Positions 47,212 through 57,132 of a DNA stretch of 64,000 bases are shown piece by piece. The notes under the pieces were generated by a model. It saw nothing but the letters and a program-made list of their open reading frames with translations. It did no database searches and was not told the DNA's origin. Where the stretch lies: positions 2,604,001-2,668,000 of the forward strand of contig NZ_CP098478.1 of NCBI RefSeq assembly GCF_023702675.1. The letters run 5' to 3'. Numbering within the stretch: the stretch's first letter is position 1; the number at the start of each line of letters is the position of its first letter. A program made the position numbers and the translations under genes. Origin of the DNA: Acinetobacter sp. C26M (GTDB lineage Bacteria; Pseudomonadota; Gammaproteobacteria; Pseudomonadales; Moraxellaceae).

Positions 47212-48120
47212 TTATAAACTTTGTCGCATGCGCTGAACATCACGTTGTGGGGATTCACCAAACAAACGGCTATATTCTCGACTAAACTGTGATGCACTTT
47301 CATATCCAACTAAACCCGCTGCTCGCCCAGCATCAACATTCTGATTGAACATCAAATGACGGGCCTCCTGTAAACGCAACTGCTTTTGATATTGTAGAGG
47401 GCTCATCCCCGTCACAGCACGGAAATGCTGTCTAAATGTCGATGGGCTCATAAAGGCTTTTTCTGCTAAATCATCCATACGAATCGGTTGTACATAATTA
47501 TGTTTTAACCAGTTCACCACTTGATGGATCTTTTGATTGGTCGACCCCGATTTCACCAACTGACGTAAATATGCACCATGAGGGCCATTGAGAACCCTTA
47601 CGATAATTTCTTTTTGAATTAAAGGGGCCAAATGAGTAAGCATCATTGGTTCATCCAATACTTTGACCAGCCTCAAAAAAGCATCAATCAAAGGCGTATC
47701 AACCGATTCCACACTAAATGAATGCTGTGGTAAATCTGCTGTAGGTGAGTCTACAACAGGCATATCGGCAACTACCTGATTTACCATCTGCAAATCAAGC
47801 AACAGCAAAACAGCTAAAAAGGGTTTCTGCGTGGAAGCATGGACAATATGAGACGTTACAGGTAGATCAATTGTGGTCAACATGCTCTGTCCAGCATGAC
47901 AATGGTAGACTTGATCCCCAATAACAACTTGTTTTTGCCCCTGTAAAATCATGCCAATACCCAAATTATAGATACAGTGGGTACTATCTGTCGGGCTCAT
48001 TCGACTGTGAAACGAAAGTTGTGGCAGTACTGAACAATGATCTCCCTGCACTTCAGCAAATCGTGAAACGATATGCGTGAGTTGATCAATATTTAATGTT
48101 CTTTCAACAGGACTTGCCAT
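47212..48120 (-). CDS. AraC family regulator, paralogue 2
   Basis: 302 residues, same architecture as the gene at 45016: AraC_N effector domain (HCIYNLGIGMILQGQKQVVIGD), then MDDLAEKAFMSPSTFRQHF and AAGLVGYESASQFSREY. Separated from the OYE gene by 102 bases, long enough for a promoter, so it may have its own transcript or read through into OYE. The duplication brackets the OYE gene. Confidence 0.92.
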   Translation of the reverse strand: MASPVERTLNIDQLTHIVSRFAEVQGDHCSVLPQLSFHSRMSPTDSTHCIYNLGIGMILQGQKQVVIGDQVYHCHAGQSMLTTIDLPVTSHIVHASTQKPFLAVLLLLDLQMVNQVVADMPVVDSPTADLPQHSFSVESVDTPLIDAFLRLVKVLDEPMMLTHLAPLIQKEIIVRVLNGPHGAYLRQLVKSGSTNQKIHQVVNWLKHNYVQPIRMDDLAEKAFMSPSTFRQHFRAVTGMSPLQYQKQLRLQEARHLMFNQNVDAGRAAGLVGYESASQFSREYSRLFGESPQRDVQRMRQSL

Positions 48121-48297
48121 AAATGATTTCTTTATTCCAATAAAAAATTAAATTCACATACCACCATCAATCTTTCAATGCCTTAAAAAAATCGATATGG
48201 TGTTGCATAAACGCTTATTCTATCTCCAAGATTTATCACGCGATCCTTTATCAGTAAATAAAGGTTTGGTAATCAATTTAAATAGATCTCTATCATC

Positions 48298-49596
48298 TTA
48301 AATAACTTTTAACACCTCATCCCATTTGGTGAGGTAACTCGGTGATTTATGATTTTGCGTCATCTGCCATGCACGTCCATGCGGACTAATCAAACGCCCT
48401 AGCGTCATGGTATCACGCCCAAACTTTTCATTAATACCATCAAAAGCCATAGACAGATTACGTCGGGCAATCAGCTCATCTGTATTATGGAATAAATCCA
48501 CAGCATGACGATGCTGCGGAATAATATCCAACAAAATCACTTCCGCTTTTTTATAACGATGTCCCGCTTGAAAAATGCGATCAAGCCCCTGCTGTACTGC
48601 TTTGATAATTTCTAAACGATCGTCACTGTAGTCAGATAAATACACCACTGTATAAGGGCGATAATATTGATCTTTATTAAAGCGATTAGTACGGATGCTT
48701 ACTCCAATGGCTTTACACAGTAATTTTTGCTGTCTCAAGCGTTCAACCGCACGTAAGCAAAATTCAGTCAATGCACCGCTTAAATCACTTTTATCTTGAA
48801 TGGGTTGCCCAAATGAACGACTACTCAATACCTGTTGGCGGTCCGTTACTACATCCTCAAGTTCTAAACAAGCCATACCTTGCAACTCTTTGACTGTATT
48901 CTCCATCAGCACTGAAAAATACTTTCCCATCATTTTGGCATCCGCTTGCAGCAAATCCATCACAGAGTAGATATTCATTTTTTCCAAGCGTTGTCGAATC
49001 TTACGACCAACGCCCCACACTTCTCCCACAGGCATATGCTGCAACAAATCTTCAATCATGCAGGGATCTTCAGCAACGATATTACACACGCTATTAAAAC
49101 AAGTATGAGTCTTGGCTAAATGATTGGCGAGTTTTGCCTGAGTTTTGGAATAACCAATGCCGATACAGCATGGCAAGCCTAACCAGTTTTTGACGGTATC
49201 TAAAATCTGATGCGCATACGCAGTCAAATCATAACTTTGGTGGTAGGCGGTTAGCTCTAAAAAACACTCATCTATCGAATACACTTCCTGCTCACAGGGA
49301 TCGACAAAACTCCCCAATATATTCATAAAGCGACGTGACATTTCCGCATACAGAGCATAATTACTGGAAAAGACCTCGACGTGATGCTGCCGAATAATTT
49401 CCTCAATTTGAAAAAAAGGCACCGCCATCCGAATACCAAGCTGTTTCGCCTCATAGGAACGTGAAACCACACAACCATCATTATTTGACAAGACCACCAC
49501 AGGACGATTTTCCAGCTTTGGATTAAACACGCGCTCACAACTGACATAGCAGTTATTCACGTCAATCAAAGCAAAAATACGTTGTGGCAGGTTCAT
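48298..49596 (-). CDS. umuC: DNA polymerase V subunit UmuC
   Basis: 432 residues of a Y-family translesion polymerase. The catalytic N-terminus reads [15 protein letters not shown] (D-N-N motif with the steric-gate tyrosine), SIDECFLEL holds the second acidic pair, and [17 protein letters not shown] is typical of the palm/fingers. With UmuD' it replicates past lesions and causes SOS-type mutagenesis. It lies 4 bases after umuD in the same operon under the operator at 50257. Confidence 0.97.
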   Translation of the reverse strand: MNLPQRIFALIDVNNCYVSCERVFNPKLENRPVVVLSNNDGCVVSRSYEAKQLGIRMAVPFFQIEEIIRQHHVEVFSSNYALYAEMSRRFMNILGSFVDPCEQEVYSIDECFLELTAYHQSYDLTAYAHQILDTVKNWLGLPCCIGIGYSKTQAKLANHLAKTHTCFNSVCNIVAEDPCMIEDLLQHMPVGEVWGVGRKIRQRLEKMNIYSVMDLLQADAKMMGKYFSVLMENTVKELQGMACLELEDVVTDRQQVLSSRSFGQPIQDKSDLSGALTEFCLRAVERLRQQKLLCKAIGVSIRTNRFNKDQYYRPYTVVYLSDYSDDRLEIIKAVQQGLDRIFQAGHRYKKAEVILLDIIPQHRHAVDLFHNTDELIARRNLSMAFDGINEKFGRDTMTLGRLISPHGRAWQMTQNHKSPSYLTKWDEVLKVI

Positions 49597-49600
49597 GGGC

Positions 49601-50212
49601 TTATCTCATTGGTTTTAGGTTATAAGTCACAACACCCCAGATCAGTAACTCTTGTCCCTCAGTAATATAAATATTTTGGAAGTCAGGATTCTCAGCTTTT
49701 AACCATACTTTAGGTGGGCTAAAATGGTGATCAACCATCAACCGCTTTACCGTAAAATCGTTATCAATCAAAGCAATAACGATATCTCCTGACTTGGCTG
49801 AAAGACTACGATCCACCACCAACGGATCATCGATATCAATGCCAGCATCTAACATCGACAAAGAATTAGCTTTCACAATGAAAGTAGAATTTTCGTTACG
49901 AATTAAAAATTCATTTAAATCTAAAGCTTGTTCAACATGGTCTTGGGCAGGCGACGGAAAACCTGCAGCAACACGTTCCGTTGCCAGTGGAATGTGATAA
50001 AGTCGATCATTCTTAGCTTGGACATTCTGTATTTTCATTGATGTTGTCAAATCAGTTTGAGTGCCAGTTTTGACATTATTCAGTAACCAACTTTTGATGA
50101 AATCAACTTGGGATTCAGGAACACGGATGACTTTGGTCGGCTCACTAAATTGTGCCTTCCGTCCTGCATTGGTTCTTGCACCACCATGCTCAAATTCAAT
50201 TTTTTTGGACAT
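49601..50212 (-). CDS. umuD: UmuDAb: self-cleaving LexA-like regulator and UmuD
   Basis: 203 residues, longer than E. coli UmuD (139 aa), matching Acinetobacter UmuDAb. Self-cleavage site A83-G84 (VAAGFP), catalytic Ser119 (NSLSM) and Lys156 (FTVKRL) are all present. The N-terminal 70 residues ([15 protein letters not shown]) are basic and serve DNA binding. In Acinetobacter, which lacks LexA, UmuDAb represses a DNA-damage regulon with DdrR and is cleaved on RecA activation. A strong AGGGGGA ribosome site precedes the ATG. Divergent from ddrR across a shared operator. Confidence 0.96.
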   Translation of the reverse strand: MSKKIEFEHGGARTNAGRKAQFSEPTKVIRVPESQVDFIKSWLLNNVKTGTQTDLTTSMKIQNVQAKNDRLYHIPLATERVAAGFPSPAQDHVEQALDLNEFLIRNENSTFIVKANSLSMLDAGIDIDDPLVVDRSLSAKSGDIVIALIDNDFTVKRLMVDHHFSPPKVWLKAENPDFQNIYITEGQELLIWGVVTYNLKPMR

Positions 50213-50256
50213 AATTTCCCCCTACCCAAGCTTAAAATACTTTCAATTAATTTAAC

Positions 50257-50277
50257 TTGAAAAAGTTACAAATTCAA
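50257..50277. promoter_or_regulatory. UmuDAb operator (TTGAA-N11-TTCAA)
   Basis: TTGAA at 50257-50261 and TTCAA at 50273-50277 enclose 11 bases, extending to AAC...GTT at 50254-50280. This is the known UmuDAb palindrome of Acinetobacter, placed between the divergent umuDC and ddrR genes, 45 bases from umuD. Confidence 0.9.
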
Positions 50278-50278
50278 G

Positions 50279-50307
50279 TTGACGTACAATAAATTTTGCA
50301 TAACAAT
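50279..50307 (+). promoter_or_regulatory. Probable ddrR promoter
   Basis: TTGACG at 50279-50284 and AACAAT at 50302-50307, spaced by 17 bases. The -35 box abuts the operator, so UmuDAb binding would block polymerase. The leader before ddrR is about 190 bases. Confidence 0.5.
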
Positions 50308-50503
50308 AAATTCCATAGATCAGATTTTAGCTTGTTTAACTTAGACAAGGATGTGAAACAAACTAAAATTAATGTTTTAAATGAATAACTTATGAATTTT
50401 TAAATAAACATTGAAATATTAAGTTATTGATCTAATTCACTAATATTTTTGATTTTCGGCAGTTAGGTTTTATTCAAATATTTTTGATGTGGAGACATGA
50501 AAA

Positions 50504-50734
50504 ATGAACAATCGACGTGATGCTATTCTTGGTTATGCTGACGAACAACATGCTTTCTTTATTCGCCTTATAGAGAACAATACCGTTCTAGGTGAAAGCT
50601 ATGGATTATTTTGTGAAAATCAAAATAGTGAAGCCGCAGAAAGTATTATGACCACACTTTTTTTAAAGAAATCTTTTTGGCTCAATGGTTCAGAGTTTAA
50701 TGACATTGTGAAAGGGCTTAACCCAATCCACTGA
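50504..50734 (+). CDS. ddrR: DNA damage response regulator DdrR
   Basis: 76 residues, acidic and helical (NNRRDAILGYADEQHAFF, ENNTVLGESYGLF). Acinetobacter ddrR is a small gene divergent from umuDAb, and the protein is a co-repressor with UmuDAb. Position, size and the shared operator support the call; the sequence itself has no motif I can use independently. A GGAGA lies 6-10 bases before the ATG. A terminator-like hairpin follows at 50771. Confidence 0.82.
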   Translation: MNNRRDAILGYADEQHAFFIRLIENNTVLGESYGLFCENQNSEAAESIMTTLFLKKSFWLNGSEFNDIVKGLNPIH

Positions 50735-50770
50735 TAAAAGGCATACCCCTCTTATGCGAGACGGATACTC

Positions 50771-50810
50771 AAAGAGCTTGTACAAACAGATCTAACATAC
50801 AAGCTCTTTT
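50771..50810 (+). terminator. Terminator of ddrR
   Basis: AAAGAGCTTGTA pairs with TACAAGCTCTTT around a 16-nt loop and is followed by TCTCG; 36 bases after the ddrR stop. Confidence 0.7.
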
Positions 50811-50869
50811 CTCGTCACTCTAGCCTTACCCTTATATCGTTTTTCCAAAAGCGTTTGCATATCTCAAAG

Positions 50870-50904
50870 AAAACCCACCTATTTGAACATCCTAAGTGGG
50901 CCTT
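50870..50904 (-). terminator. Terminator of the 75-aa gene
   Basis: CCCAC / GTGGG stem with a T-rich tail on the minus strand (GGTGGGTTTTC), 28 bases beyond the stop. Confidence 0.55.
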
Positions 50905-50931
50905 TTGTATAACAGTGTAATTGCTTTAATT

Positions 50932-51159
50932 TTAAATAAACCTTTTGTCGTTAACAGGTGCAACCAGTCGATAAATTTTTCCATCAGGTTCACTTTCAAA
51001 CAGCAGATCCATATTTGGAAAAATAATATTACCTTCAACCTCAATATGCTCTACACGTTTAAAGAAAGGAATATTGTTATCTTCCAAGTCATTTAACTGT
51101 GCTACTACAACTGACTCATTCTCTTCTTGATCTTTAATAATTACTGTAATCTTATCCAT
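50932..51159 (-). CDS. Small hypothetical protein
   Basis: 75 residues from the ATG at 51159, chosen over an upstream ATG because GGGAGA sits 6-11 bases before it. Acidic with alternating hydrophobic residues (MDKITVIIKDQEENES, HIEVEGNIIFP), suggesting a beta-rich fold. No family recognised, no signal peptide. An isolated gene in an AT-rich region. Confidence 0.55.
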   Translation of the reverse strand: MDKITVIIKDQEENESVVVAQLNDLEDNNIPFFKRVEHIEVEGNIIFPNMDLLFESEPDGKIYRLVAPVNDKRFI

Positions 51160-51444
51160 AATAATTCTCCCAATAATATCGTTCATAGCACTATGGGAAT
51201 TTTTTTTAAGCTTGTCGACTAAATGGTTGTAACAAGAGTTATAAGTATTATATTTTTATTAATTAGGGAATTAAGTACTTGAAATTATCGCCAAATTGAC
51301 AAATTTCATTAATATTTAATTAACTAAACAGTTACAGTGATACCAAAAACGTTTCAAAATAATTCATCACTTGCTTCTTGTATCTTTCAAAAACTAATAC
51401 ATTACCAACGATCATATCAATTAGCATCATAAATCAAAGGTCAT

Positions 51445-51771
51445 CTATTTAGTTGTTATATCAACAGATACTGGTTTGGGTGCTTGGTTCTTTTCTAAAG
51501 ATTTATCACTACTTTTTTCGACTTCATTTTTTAATTCAAGATATTGCCTTGCATCTTCCCGACGATGAATTCCGCCTAGTTTTAAAGCCTGCGTATCAAC
51601 CTCATCATTGATGTCTGCTTGTTTAGTTGATTGGCGAATGAGTGACTCTTTTGTTTTCTCTATTAACAGCGGAGCAGATGTTTTTTCTACTTCCTTCACT
51701 GTAGCGATTTCAGTTGCTCCAATAAACGTCGATACAACCCCAATAGACATCAAACATAGTGCTCGCCTCAT
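51445..51771 (-). CDS. Secreted hypothetical protein
   Basis: 108 residues with a short signal peptide (LCLMSIGVVSTFIGA). The remainder is Lys/Glu-rich with no cysteine and is probably helical or disordered (EVEKSSDKSLEKNQAPKP). No family recognised. A charged periplasmic protein seems likely. Codon use looks ordinary for the window. Confidence 0.5.
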   Translation of the reverse strand: MRRALCLMSIGVVSTFIGATEIATVKEVEKTSAPLLIEKTKESLIRQSTKQADINDEVDTQALKLGGIHRREDARQYLELKNEVEKSSDKSLEKNQAPKPVSVDITTK

Positions 51772-52429
51772 TCTCTATCTCTTCCCTATTTTTAATTTTG
51801 ATACATCACTTTAACATGTTAGCTTAAGTAGATTGATTTAAATTTTATCCAACACGTTTCAGTACTAATCAGATCTATCCAGACATAAATAGTCTAGCGT
51901 AAGTTGATACTTATATTTAAAAATACCATTTCCTTACAATTCTATAGAAATAATTTACTTCGTCGCTGTTCCTATGACTGGCTTGTTTGAACCAGATTCA
52001 GAACCTGTTGATGAAATCGGCAATGTAATCACGCAGTACAATCTGATCTATACGAGTTGCAGATAGATAGTGACCGACAGCAATAATGCAACCTTTATGC
52101 ATAAATACCCAAAATATGAATCATCAATACATCAGATCACCATATTGATTTGAATTAGTACTCAAATAGGTTTAGTTTTTCGAATTTCTTCCAAACTGCT
52201 CAATATTTCCAGTTTAACTATACGACCAAGCTGCAACTTACCTATGGTTCAGCTTGTTGGTCAATTTATAGAAATATTTGAATGAAATACTTAATGCGCT
52301 CTTCCCCATGTACTAATCAATGCTCTCATTCCATACGGTAAAATATTTTATTGACCACTAAATTTTTATATTTTTCAATATCTTTCTTAGGATAAAATTA
52401 GAATATTAATCACTCCTCAGTAGATTTTT
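51772..52429. other. AT-rich gene-free region with a possible gene relic
   Basis: About 650 bases without a convincing gene. On the minus strand 52105-51962 reads as a short protein-like stretch that starts at an ATG and contains SATRIDQIVLRDYIADF; after a stop, the next frame continues as GSNKPVIGTATK. This could be the remnant of a lost gene. Nothing else was recognised. Confidence 0.4.
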
Positions 52430-52717
52430 TTAATGCTTATAAAAAGAACAGCAACAGACACCAAACATATTGTAAATAAATTTAGCAGGCGCATCTATAG
52501 GATATACATCTTGATCTCTTAAATAAAAAATTTCTCCATTATTCAATATTTTCAAAATATTATTCTTCCTTTTTAGTACTACACCTTCTCTTATTATTTT
52601 ATAGACTTCTTCTGCATCAATTTCAAATTGATAAAAGAAAACAACATCACCCTCCTTAAAATCTTTCGATTCAAACCTCTTATATTTCCTACAACTTAAA
52701 CAAATCCATTTTTTCAT
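52430..52717 (-). CDS. Small hypothetical protein with CxxC
   Basis: 95 residues from the ATG at 52717 (MKKWICLSCRKYKRF); an upstream ATG would add seven residues. The N-terminal CLSC looks like half of a zinc knuckle and the C-terminus has GVCCCSF, so four cysteines may meet. The middle is SH3-like in pattern (GDVVFFYQFEID). Very AT-rich. No family recognised. Confidence 0.5.
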   Translation of the reverse strand: MKKWICLSCRKYKRFESKDFKEGDVVFFYQFEIDAEEVYKIIREGVVLKRKNNILKILNNGEIFYLRDQDVYPIDAPAKFIYNMFGVCCCSFYKH

Positions 52718-52999
52718 TATAACTGCTCTAAAAAGCAAAACCCATTATATAAAAGACCCCTGTTTAAAAATTAACAGCAAAGTATTAAAAAATTATCATT
52801 TAGTGAAAAATAAAATAATTTGTTGATTTTTATAATTATTTATAAAAATTCAATATGCTTAAAATATCGAAAGTGTTTTGAGAAAAAATACATCATTTAG
52901 ATTTCATGCGATGACAAGCCCCCTGATTGAACTTTGACTCTAACACAAATTGATATATTATAACATTACAATTAATTTCTTTTGTACAACCTTAGACTC

Positions 53000-54145
53000 A
53001 TGCAAATTCCCCCTCAACGCTTACAAGCAATCGATGCTTTAAGAGGTTTAGTTATCCTCATTATGATGGTGGATCATGTTCGAGAAACCTTCTACCTTCA
53101 CCATCAAGTGCCCGACCCCATGCTCATTACGCATACTGATGAATCACTGTTCTTGAGTCGAGTCTTTGCTCATTTATGTGCACCAGTGTTTGTCCTGTTA
53201 ACAGGCTTATCCGCGTACCTCTATCAAGCCAAGAATAATATTGCGATGACACGCGATTTTTTGCTCAAGCGTGGGTTATTTCTGATTTTTCTTGAACTGG
53301 TTGTGATCAACTTTGCTTGGACGGGAAGCTTCCCACCCGATGTGATTTATTTACAGGTTATTTGGGCCATTGGTTTGAGTATGCTGGCTTTGGCAGCGCT
53401 AGTTGGCTTACCACGGCAAGCTTTATGGGCAGTCAGTCTTATTATTATTTTTGGACATAACCTGCTCGATCAGGTCTCGTTTGAAAATATCCCTATCCTA
53501 CAAAATCTATGGATGGTTTTGCATGAACGAGGCTGGATTGAATTTGGAGAATTTATTCGATTTAGAACATCATATCCAGTTTTACCTTGGATTGGTGTGA
53601 TCACACTTGGTTATTGTATTGGTACGATCGCATTTAAAGAAAATCGAGATACAAAACAAAGGAATCTGATATTACTCAACTTTGGTTTATGTAGTATTGG
53701 CTTATTTCTGGTCTTAAGATGGATCAATGTGTATGGTGATCAAGCATGGATTGTAATGCCAACAATTACCGAAACAACCATGAGCTTTATCAATTTAACC
53801 AAATACCCTCCATCTCTGCTCTTCATTCTATGGAATGTTGGTATAGGACTGCTGCTATTAGTGTTATTACAAAAATTTGAAGCTAAGCAATGGGTCAAAC
53901 CATTAATTGTCTTTGGCTCAGTACCGATGTTTTTCTATATTGTTCACCTATATGTACTGAAGGCTTTATACCTGATTGCCGTCAATATATTTGGAACAAA
54001 TCAAGGAGAATACTTTGGTGTAAATCATGTTGCATCGCTTTGGTTGATTGCAATCTTGCTCAGTATCCTACTTTATCCATTGGTCCTTAAATTTTCAGAC
54101 TTTAAGCATAGAAATAAGCATATTGCTTTGCTTAAATATTTTTAG
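53000..54145 (+). CDS. DUF1624 / heparan-alpha-glucosaminide N-acetyltransferase-like membrane protein
   Basis: 381 residues from the ATG at 53000 (an earlier TTG at 52982 is not needed). About ten membrane helices. QRLQAIDALRGLVILIMMVDHVRE at the N-terminus contains the RGL and DH residues typical of the acyltransferase superfamily, with the conserved His close to residue 29. Members move acyl groups across the membrane onto sugars or glycans. Substrate unknown. Followed by a long inverted repeat. Confidence 0.88.
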   Translation: MQIPPQRLQAIDALRGLVILIMMVDHVRETFYLHHQVPDPMLITHTDESLFLSRVFAHLCAPVFVLLTGLSAYLYQAKNNIAMTRDFLLKRGLFLIFLELVVINFAWTGSFPPDVIYLQVIWAIGLSMLALAALVGLPRQALWAVSLIIIFGHNLLDQVSFENIPILQNLWMVLHERGWIEFGEFIRFRTSYPVLPWIGVITLGYCIGTIAFKENRDTKQRNLILLNFGLCSIGLFLVLRWINVYGDQAWIVMPTITETTMSFINLTKYPPSLLFILWNVGIGLLLLVLLQKFEAKQWVKPLIVFGSVPMFFYIVHLYVLKALYLIAVNIFGTNQGEYFGVNHVASLWLIAILLSILLYPLVLKFSDFKHRNKHIALLKYF

Positions 54146-54157
54146 AGCCCAAAGAAA

Positions 54158-54211
54158 TGTTAAATCCGTACAGTTGTTGAAAATAAACCTAACATCTGTA
54201 CAGATTTAACA
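54158..54211. terminator. Long inverted repeat between convergent genes
   Basis: TGTTAAATC-C-GTACAG (54158-54173) pairs with CTGTAC-A-GATTTAACA (54196-54211) around a 22-nt loop. It lies between the DUF1624 gene and the TonB receptor gene. No T-run, so either a bidirectional terminator or an RNA-processing structure. Confidence 0.45.
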
Positions 54212-54244
54212 GGCCCAAAGCTTAGCTACAGCACAATGCTATAA

Positions 54245-56590
54245 CTAGAATTTTTGAGAAATACTAAATTTATAGTCGCGACCAGTACCCGTCATATATT
54301 CCCCTAAGTACATTTTATATTCACGATTAAACAGATTGTCGATTGAGAAATTTAATGTTGGTCCTTTTTCACCTACAGGCTGCCAGTCAGCATAAACTCC
54401 ATGTAGTGAATAGCCTTTTGTCTTTGGTAAGGAAAAAGAAGAAGCTGCTATCGATTTATCATTATCAGACAAACTTCGATCTTGTGCCGCCACAAAGATT
54501 CCCCTCCAGCCCATAGTTAAGTGATGCTCTGGCACATTTACACCCAAAGTCGCTGTGGCTTTTTTAGGAGGAATATCAGTCATCCATGTTTTTTGGTCAA
54601 GCCAAGGATTCACAGGTGAATTATCACGCTGCCCACGAATATATGAATAGGTTAAGCCTGTAAACCAAGTCGGTTGATTATAGAACACCTCAGCTTCATA
54701 GGCCTTGATCGTATAATCATTTACATTGCGATAAAAACCATGATGATAGTTACCATTACAGTCATTAATGCTGCCATTTCCACCATTGGCATTATTTTCT
54801 GCTTGCACCTTACAAAAGGTTGAAAGGTTGCGAAAAATTTCATCGGCCCCACGATTGTGATGATAAGTCAGACGAACTTGTAAATGATCTTGAGATGCAA
54901 AGACATCATCAAAATTCATTTCATTACCCAAACGGATCGCGAGCATCTTTTCAGGGTGTAAATAACGACTAGTCGCAGGCACTGATGTCACCGCTGATTG
55001 CACATAATACTGCTCGTCTACACGCGGGGCACGCCATGTCTTACTGATATTGGCAAACCAAGTCAGATAATCAGCCTGCTTCCACGCCAAGGCTAAACGT
55101 GGCGACCAACCTGTATAGGTTTTACTTGAATAATCATGTCCAGCACTAGGATCATTATAACGTGGCGCTCGGTTCGGATTACCTGTATTGGTAATATGAT
55201 CGTAGCGAAGTGATGGCGTAATGGTAAAGTTATTGATCTGATATTGGTCTTCAACAAATGCACTCAGCATCTGCTGGTCCCCAGAGGGCATATAATAGGG
55301 TTCATAATAACCAAAGTTATAATCAGGCTTTTTGGCATTGCTCTTATCGTAAATGAGCGAGTTCTGCTCCATCTTTTGATATTGCGCCCCTACTTTTAAT
55401 TTATGCGTCCCATAATCAGTTGTAATATCACTAATATTACTGAGTTTTAAAGCAGTATTGGTATAGGTCACCCAGCTTTCATTGCCCAAGGTTGCTGCAG
55501 AACCACTAACACTAGGTAATCGTTGATCGTGCTGATCCGTTTTTGAATATGAAGCGGTTGCTTTAAAATTCAAATAAGGATTAGATTCTGGATTAAACTC
55601 ATATGCAAGTGAATAACTACTATCGTTTTGATCACGATAAACTAAGCGACGCTTCCAAGCTTCTTCATATCCATATTTCTTGATATCAGCTTCAGTTGGC
55701 ACTGCATCTTGGTCACGCATAGCAGCGAATGGTTCCCACCCTTTATGCCCACTTTGCATCGCATTCAAACTGATTTTCTGGCTTTCTGTCGGGTGAAAGT
55801 TCAACTTCGCTAAATAGGTATCTTGTTGTTGTGCGGAATATAAAAATTTACTGCCATCGGGGCGTTTAACATCACCGCTGTCACGATTGGTATAATACAG
55901 CATTGCATCTGCTAAGCCGTTATCCGTCTTACCATATACGGCCCCTGTATAGGTATTTTGTGTATTATTGGAAAAGCGTGAGTATTTAGCAAAAGCACCG
56001 ACTTTTTTGTCACCAACCAATAAGTCCGTTGCATCTTTAGTTTCTAAGGTGACTTTACCACCAAAGCCCCCATTACCAACTTCAACATTATGTGGACCTT
56101 TATCAACGGTAATCTTTTTTAAAATTTCTGGCTCAATGAAAACCGAACCTTGACGGTATTTATCAAAACTTTTGACAGAATCATCTAAGCTGATCGGAAC
56201 ATCCTCAACTCCCCCCATACCAAGGATATTAATCGTTTGTCCACCAGGTCTTGGCGATCCTGCAGAACCAACACTTGGCATGTTATCGAGCAATTGTGCC
56301 ACGTTGTTTGCTTGATAACGATCAATTGCTTTTTGATTTAAGACACTCTGCCCAAACTGAATCGTGTCTTCTTTTTCAGCTTGTACCGTAATCGGTGTCA
56401 TTTGATAAATTTGGTTCAAAGCATTCGCGTTCGCTGCACTTGCAGGCGTTTTTACCACTACTTTGGCTGGTGTTACGCTGCTATCTGCAAATGCCTGTGA
56501 CATAAGCCCCATAGATAGAGCAATTGCGACTGCCAATACATGTGGTTTGATAATCATTTGAGATGAGAGAGATCTGGACATAATGTTCAC
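54245..56590 (-). CDS. TonB-dependent receptor (haemoglobin/transferrin/lactoferrin type)
   Basis: 781 residues. Signal peptide to about residue 36 (LSMGLMSQAFA), TonB-box-like ITVQAE near 73, then a plug domain (LLDNMPSVGSAGSPRPGGQTINI... in short pieces; KITVDKGPHN; GNGGFGGKV) and a 22-strand barrel ending in RDYKFSISQKF with the final aromatic. The plug pattern YRQGSVFIEPEILKK resembles TIGR01786 haem receptors. A Fur-box-like site lies upstream and an AraC regulator gene is next door. Ligand (haem, siderophore) cannot be fixed. Confidence 0.93.
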   Translation of the reverse strand: MNIMSRSLSSQMIIKPHVLAVAIALSMGLMSQAFADSSVTPAKVVVKTPASAANANALNQIYQMTPITVQAEKEDTIQFGQSVLNQKAIDRYQANNVAQLLDNMPSVGSAGSPRPGGQTINILGMGGVEDVPISLDDSVKSFDKYRQGSVFIEPEILKKITVDKGPHNVEVGNGGFGGKVTLETKDATDLLVGDKKVGAFAKYSRFSNNTQNTYTGAVYGKTDNGLADAMLYYTNRDSGDVKRPDGSKFLYSAQQQDTYLAKLNFHPTESQKISLNAMQSGHKGWEPFAAMRDQDAVPTEADIKKYGYEEAWKRRLVYRDQNDSSYSLAYEFNPESNPYLNFKATASYSKTDQHDQRLPSVSGSAATLGNESWVTYTNTALKLSNISDITTDYGTHKLKVGAQYQKMEQNSLIYDKSNAKKPDYNFGYYEPYYMPSGDQQMLSAFVEDQYQINNFTITPSLRYDHITNTGNPNRAPRYNDPSAGHDYSSKTYTGWSPRLALAWKQADYLTWFANISKTWRAPRVDEQYYVQSAVTSVPATSRYLHPEKMLAIRLGNEMNFDDVFASQDHLQVRLTYHHNRGADEIFRNLSTFCKVQAENNANGGNGSINDCNGNYHHGFYRNVNDYTIKAYEAEVFYNQPTWFTGLTYSYIRGQRDNSPVNPWLDQKTWMTDIPPKKATATLGVNVPEHHLTMGWRGIFVAAQDRSLSDNDKSIAASSFSLPKTKGYSLHGVYADWQPVGEKGPTLNFSIDNLFNREYKMYLGEYMTGTGRDYKFSISQKF

Positions 56591-57132
56591 TAAAAATTAA
56601 AACGAACCATGAGCCTAACTAGGCGCTAAAAAGAATAGAAATCTAAGCAATACAATGTCATTCGTAAACAAATATGCAATGTACGCGGATTCACCGTGAA
56701 AGTTTGCTTAAACTACGTATACAGCCCTATCACGATGAGGAAGGAACAAGTTTTGAGTCAATAACATTACAGAGAGTATAAATGGTGCATCGATCATTCA
56801 ACAAAACAACACAAATAATAGTAATTATCATTTACATTTGAGAATTTGTAAATGGATTGTTACAGATTTTTCAAACCGCTCAAGAACTCAAGCTGCATTC
56901 AATCTTAGATCGCCCAATTCCTCTGAGTGAATAAGCTGAGTAATACCATGCTTTGAGTCCCAAGATTTATTTTTATAAATAGCAGTAGAAATGAATTCAG
57001 ATCAATTTTAATAGATACTTTAGACATAGGACTTAGTTTTAAAGATATAAAAATAAGCCCGAATTGATCAAAAATAATAGTAAAAAAGGACATTTTAAAA
57101 CTAAGATTTTATAAATAAGTATCCCATTAAAG
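56591..57132. other. Promoter region of the TonB receptor
   Basis: About 540 bases upstream of the receptor. They hold a Fur-box-like site at 56814 and an AT-rich tail after the AraC gene; a 62-codon open frame at 56905-57093 has no signal or ribosome site and is not counted. Confidence 0.5.
56814..56835 (-). promoter_or_regulatory. Fur-box-like operator
   Basis: The minus-strand sequence around AAATGATAATTACTATT matches most of the GATAATGATAATCATTATC consensus. Placed about 225 bases upstream of the receptor start, it fits iron-repressed expression. Confidence 0.6.

Larger units (their letters stand above)
50735..51158. other. Gene-poor stretch after ddrR
   Basis: The first 200 bases hold two hairpins and no gene; the rest is the small minus-strand gene that ends at 50932. 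Confidence 0.5.

Noticed and set aside
49601..50212. LexA
   Set aside because: The length, position beside umuC and the A83/S119/K156 set identify UmuDAb; Acinetobacter is known to lack LexA.
56905..57093. 62-codon minus-strand ORF upstream of the TonB receptor
   Set aside because: AT-rich chance frame without leader, ribosome site or conserved motif.
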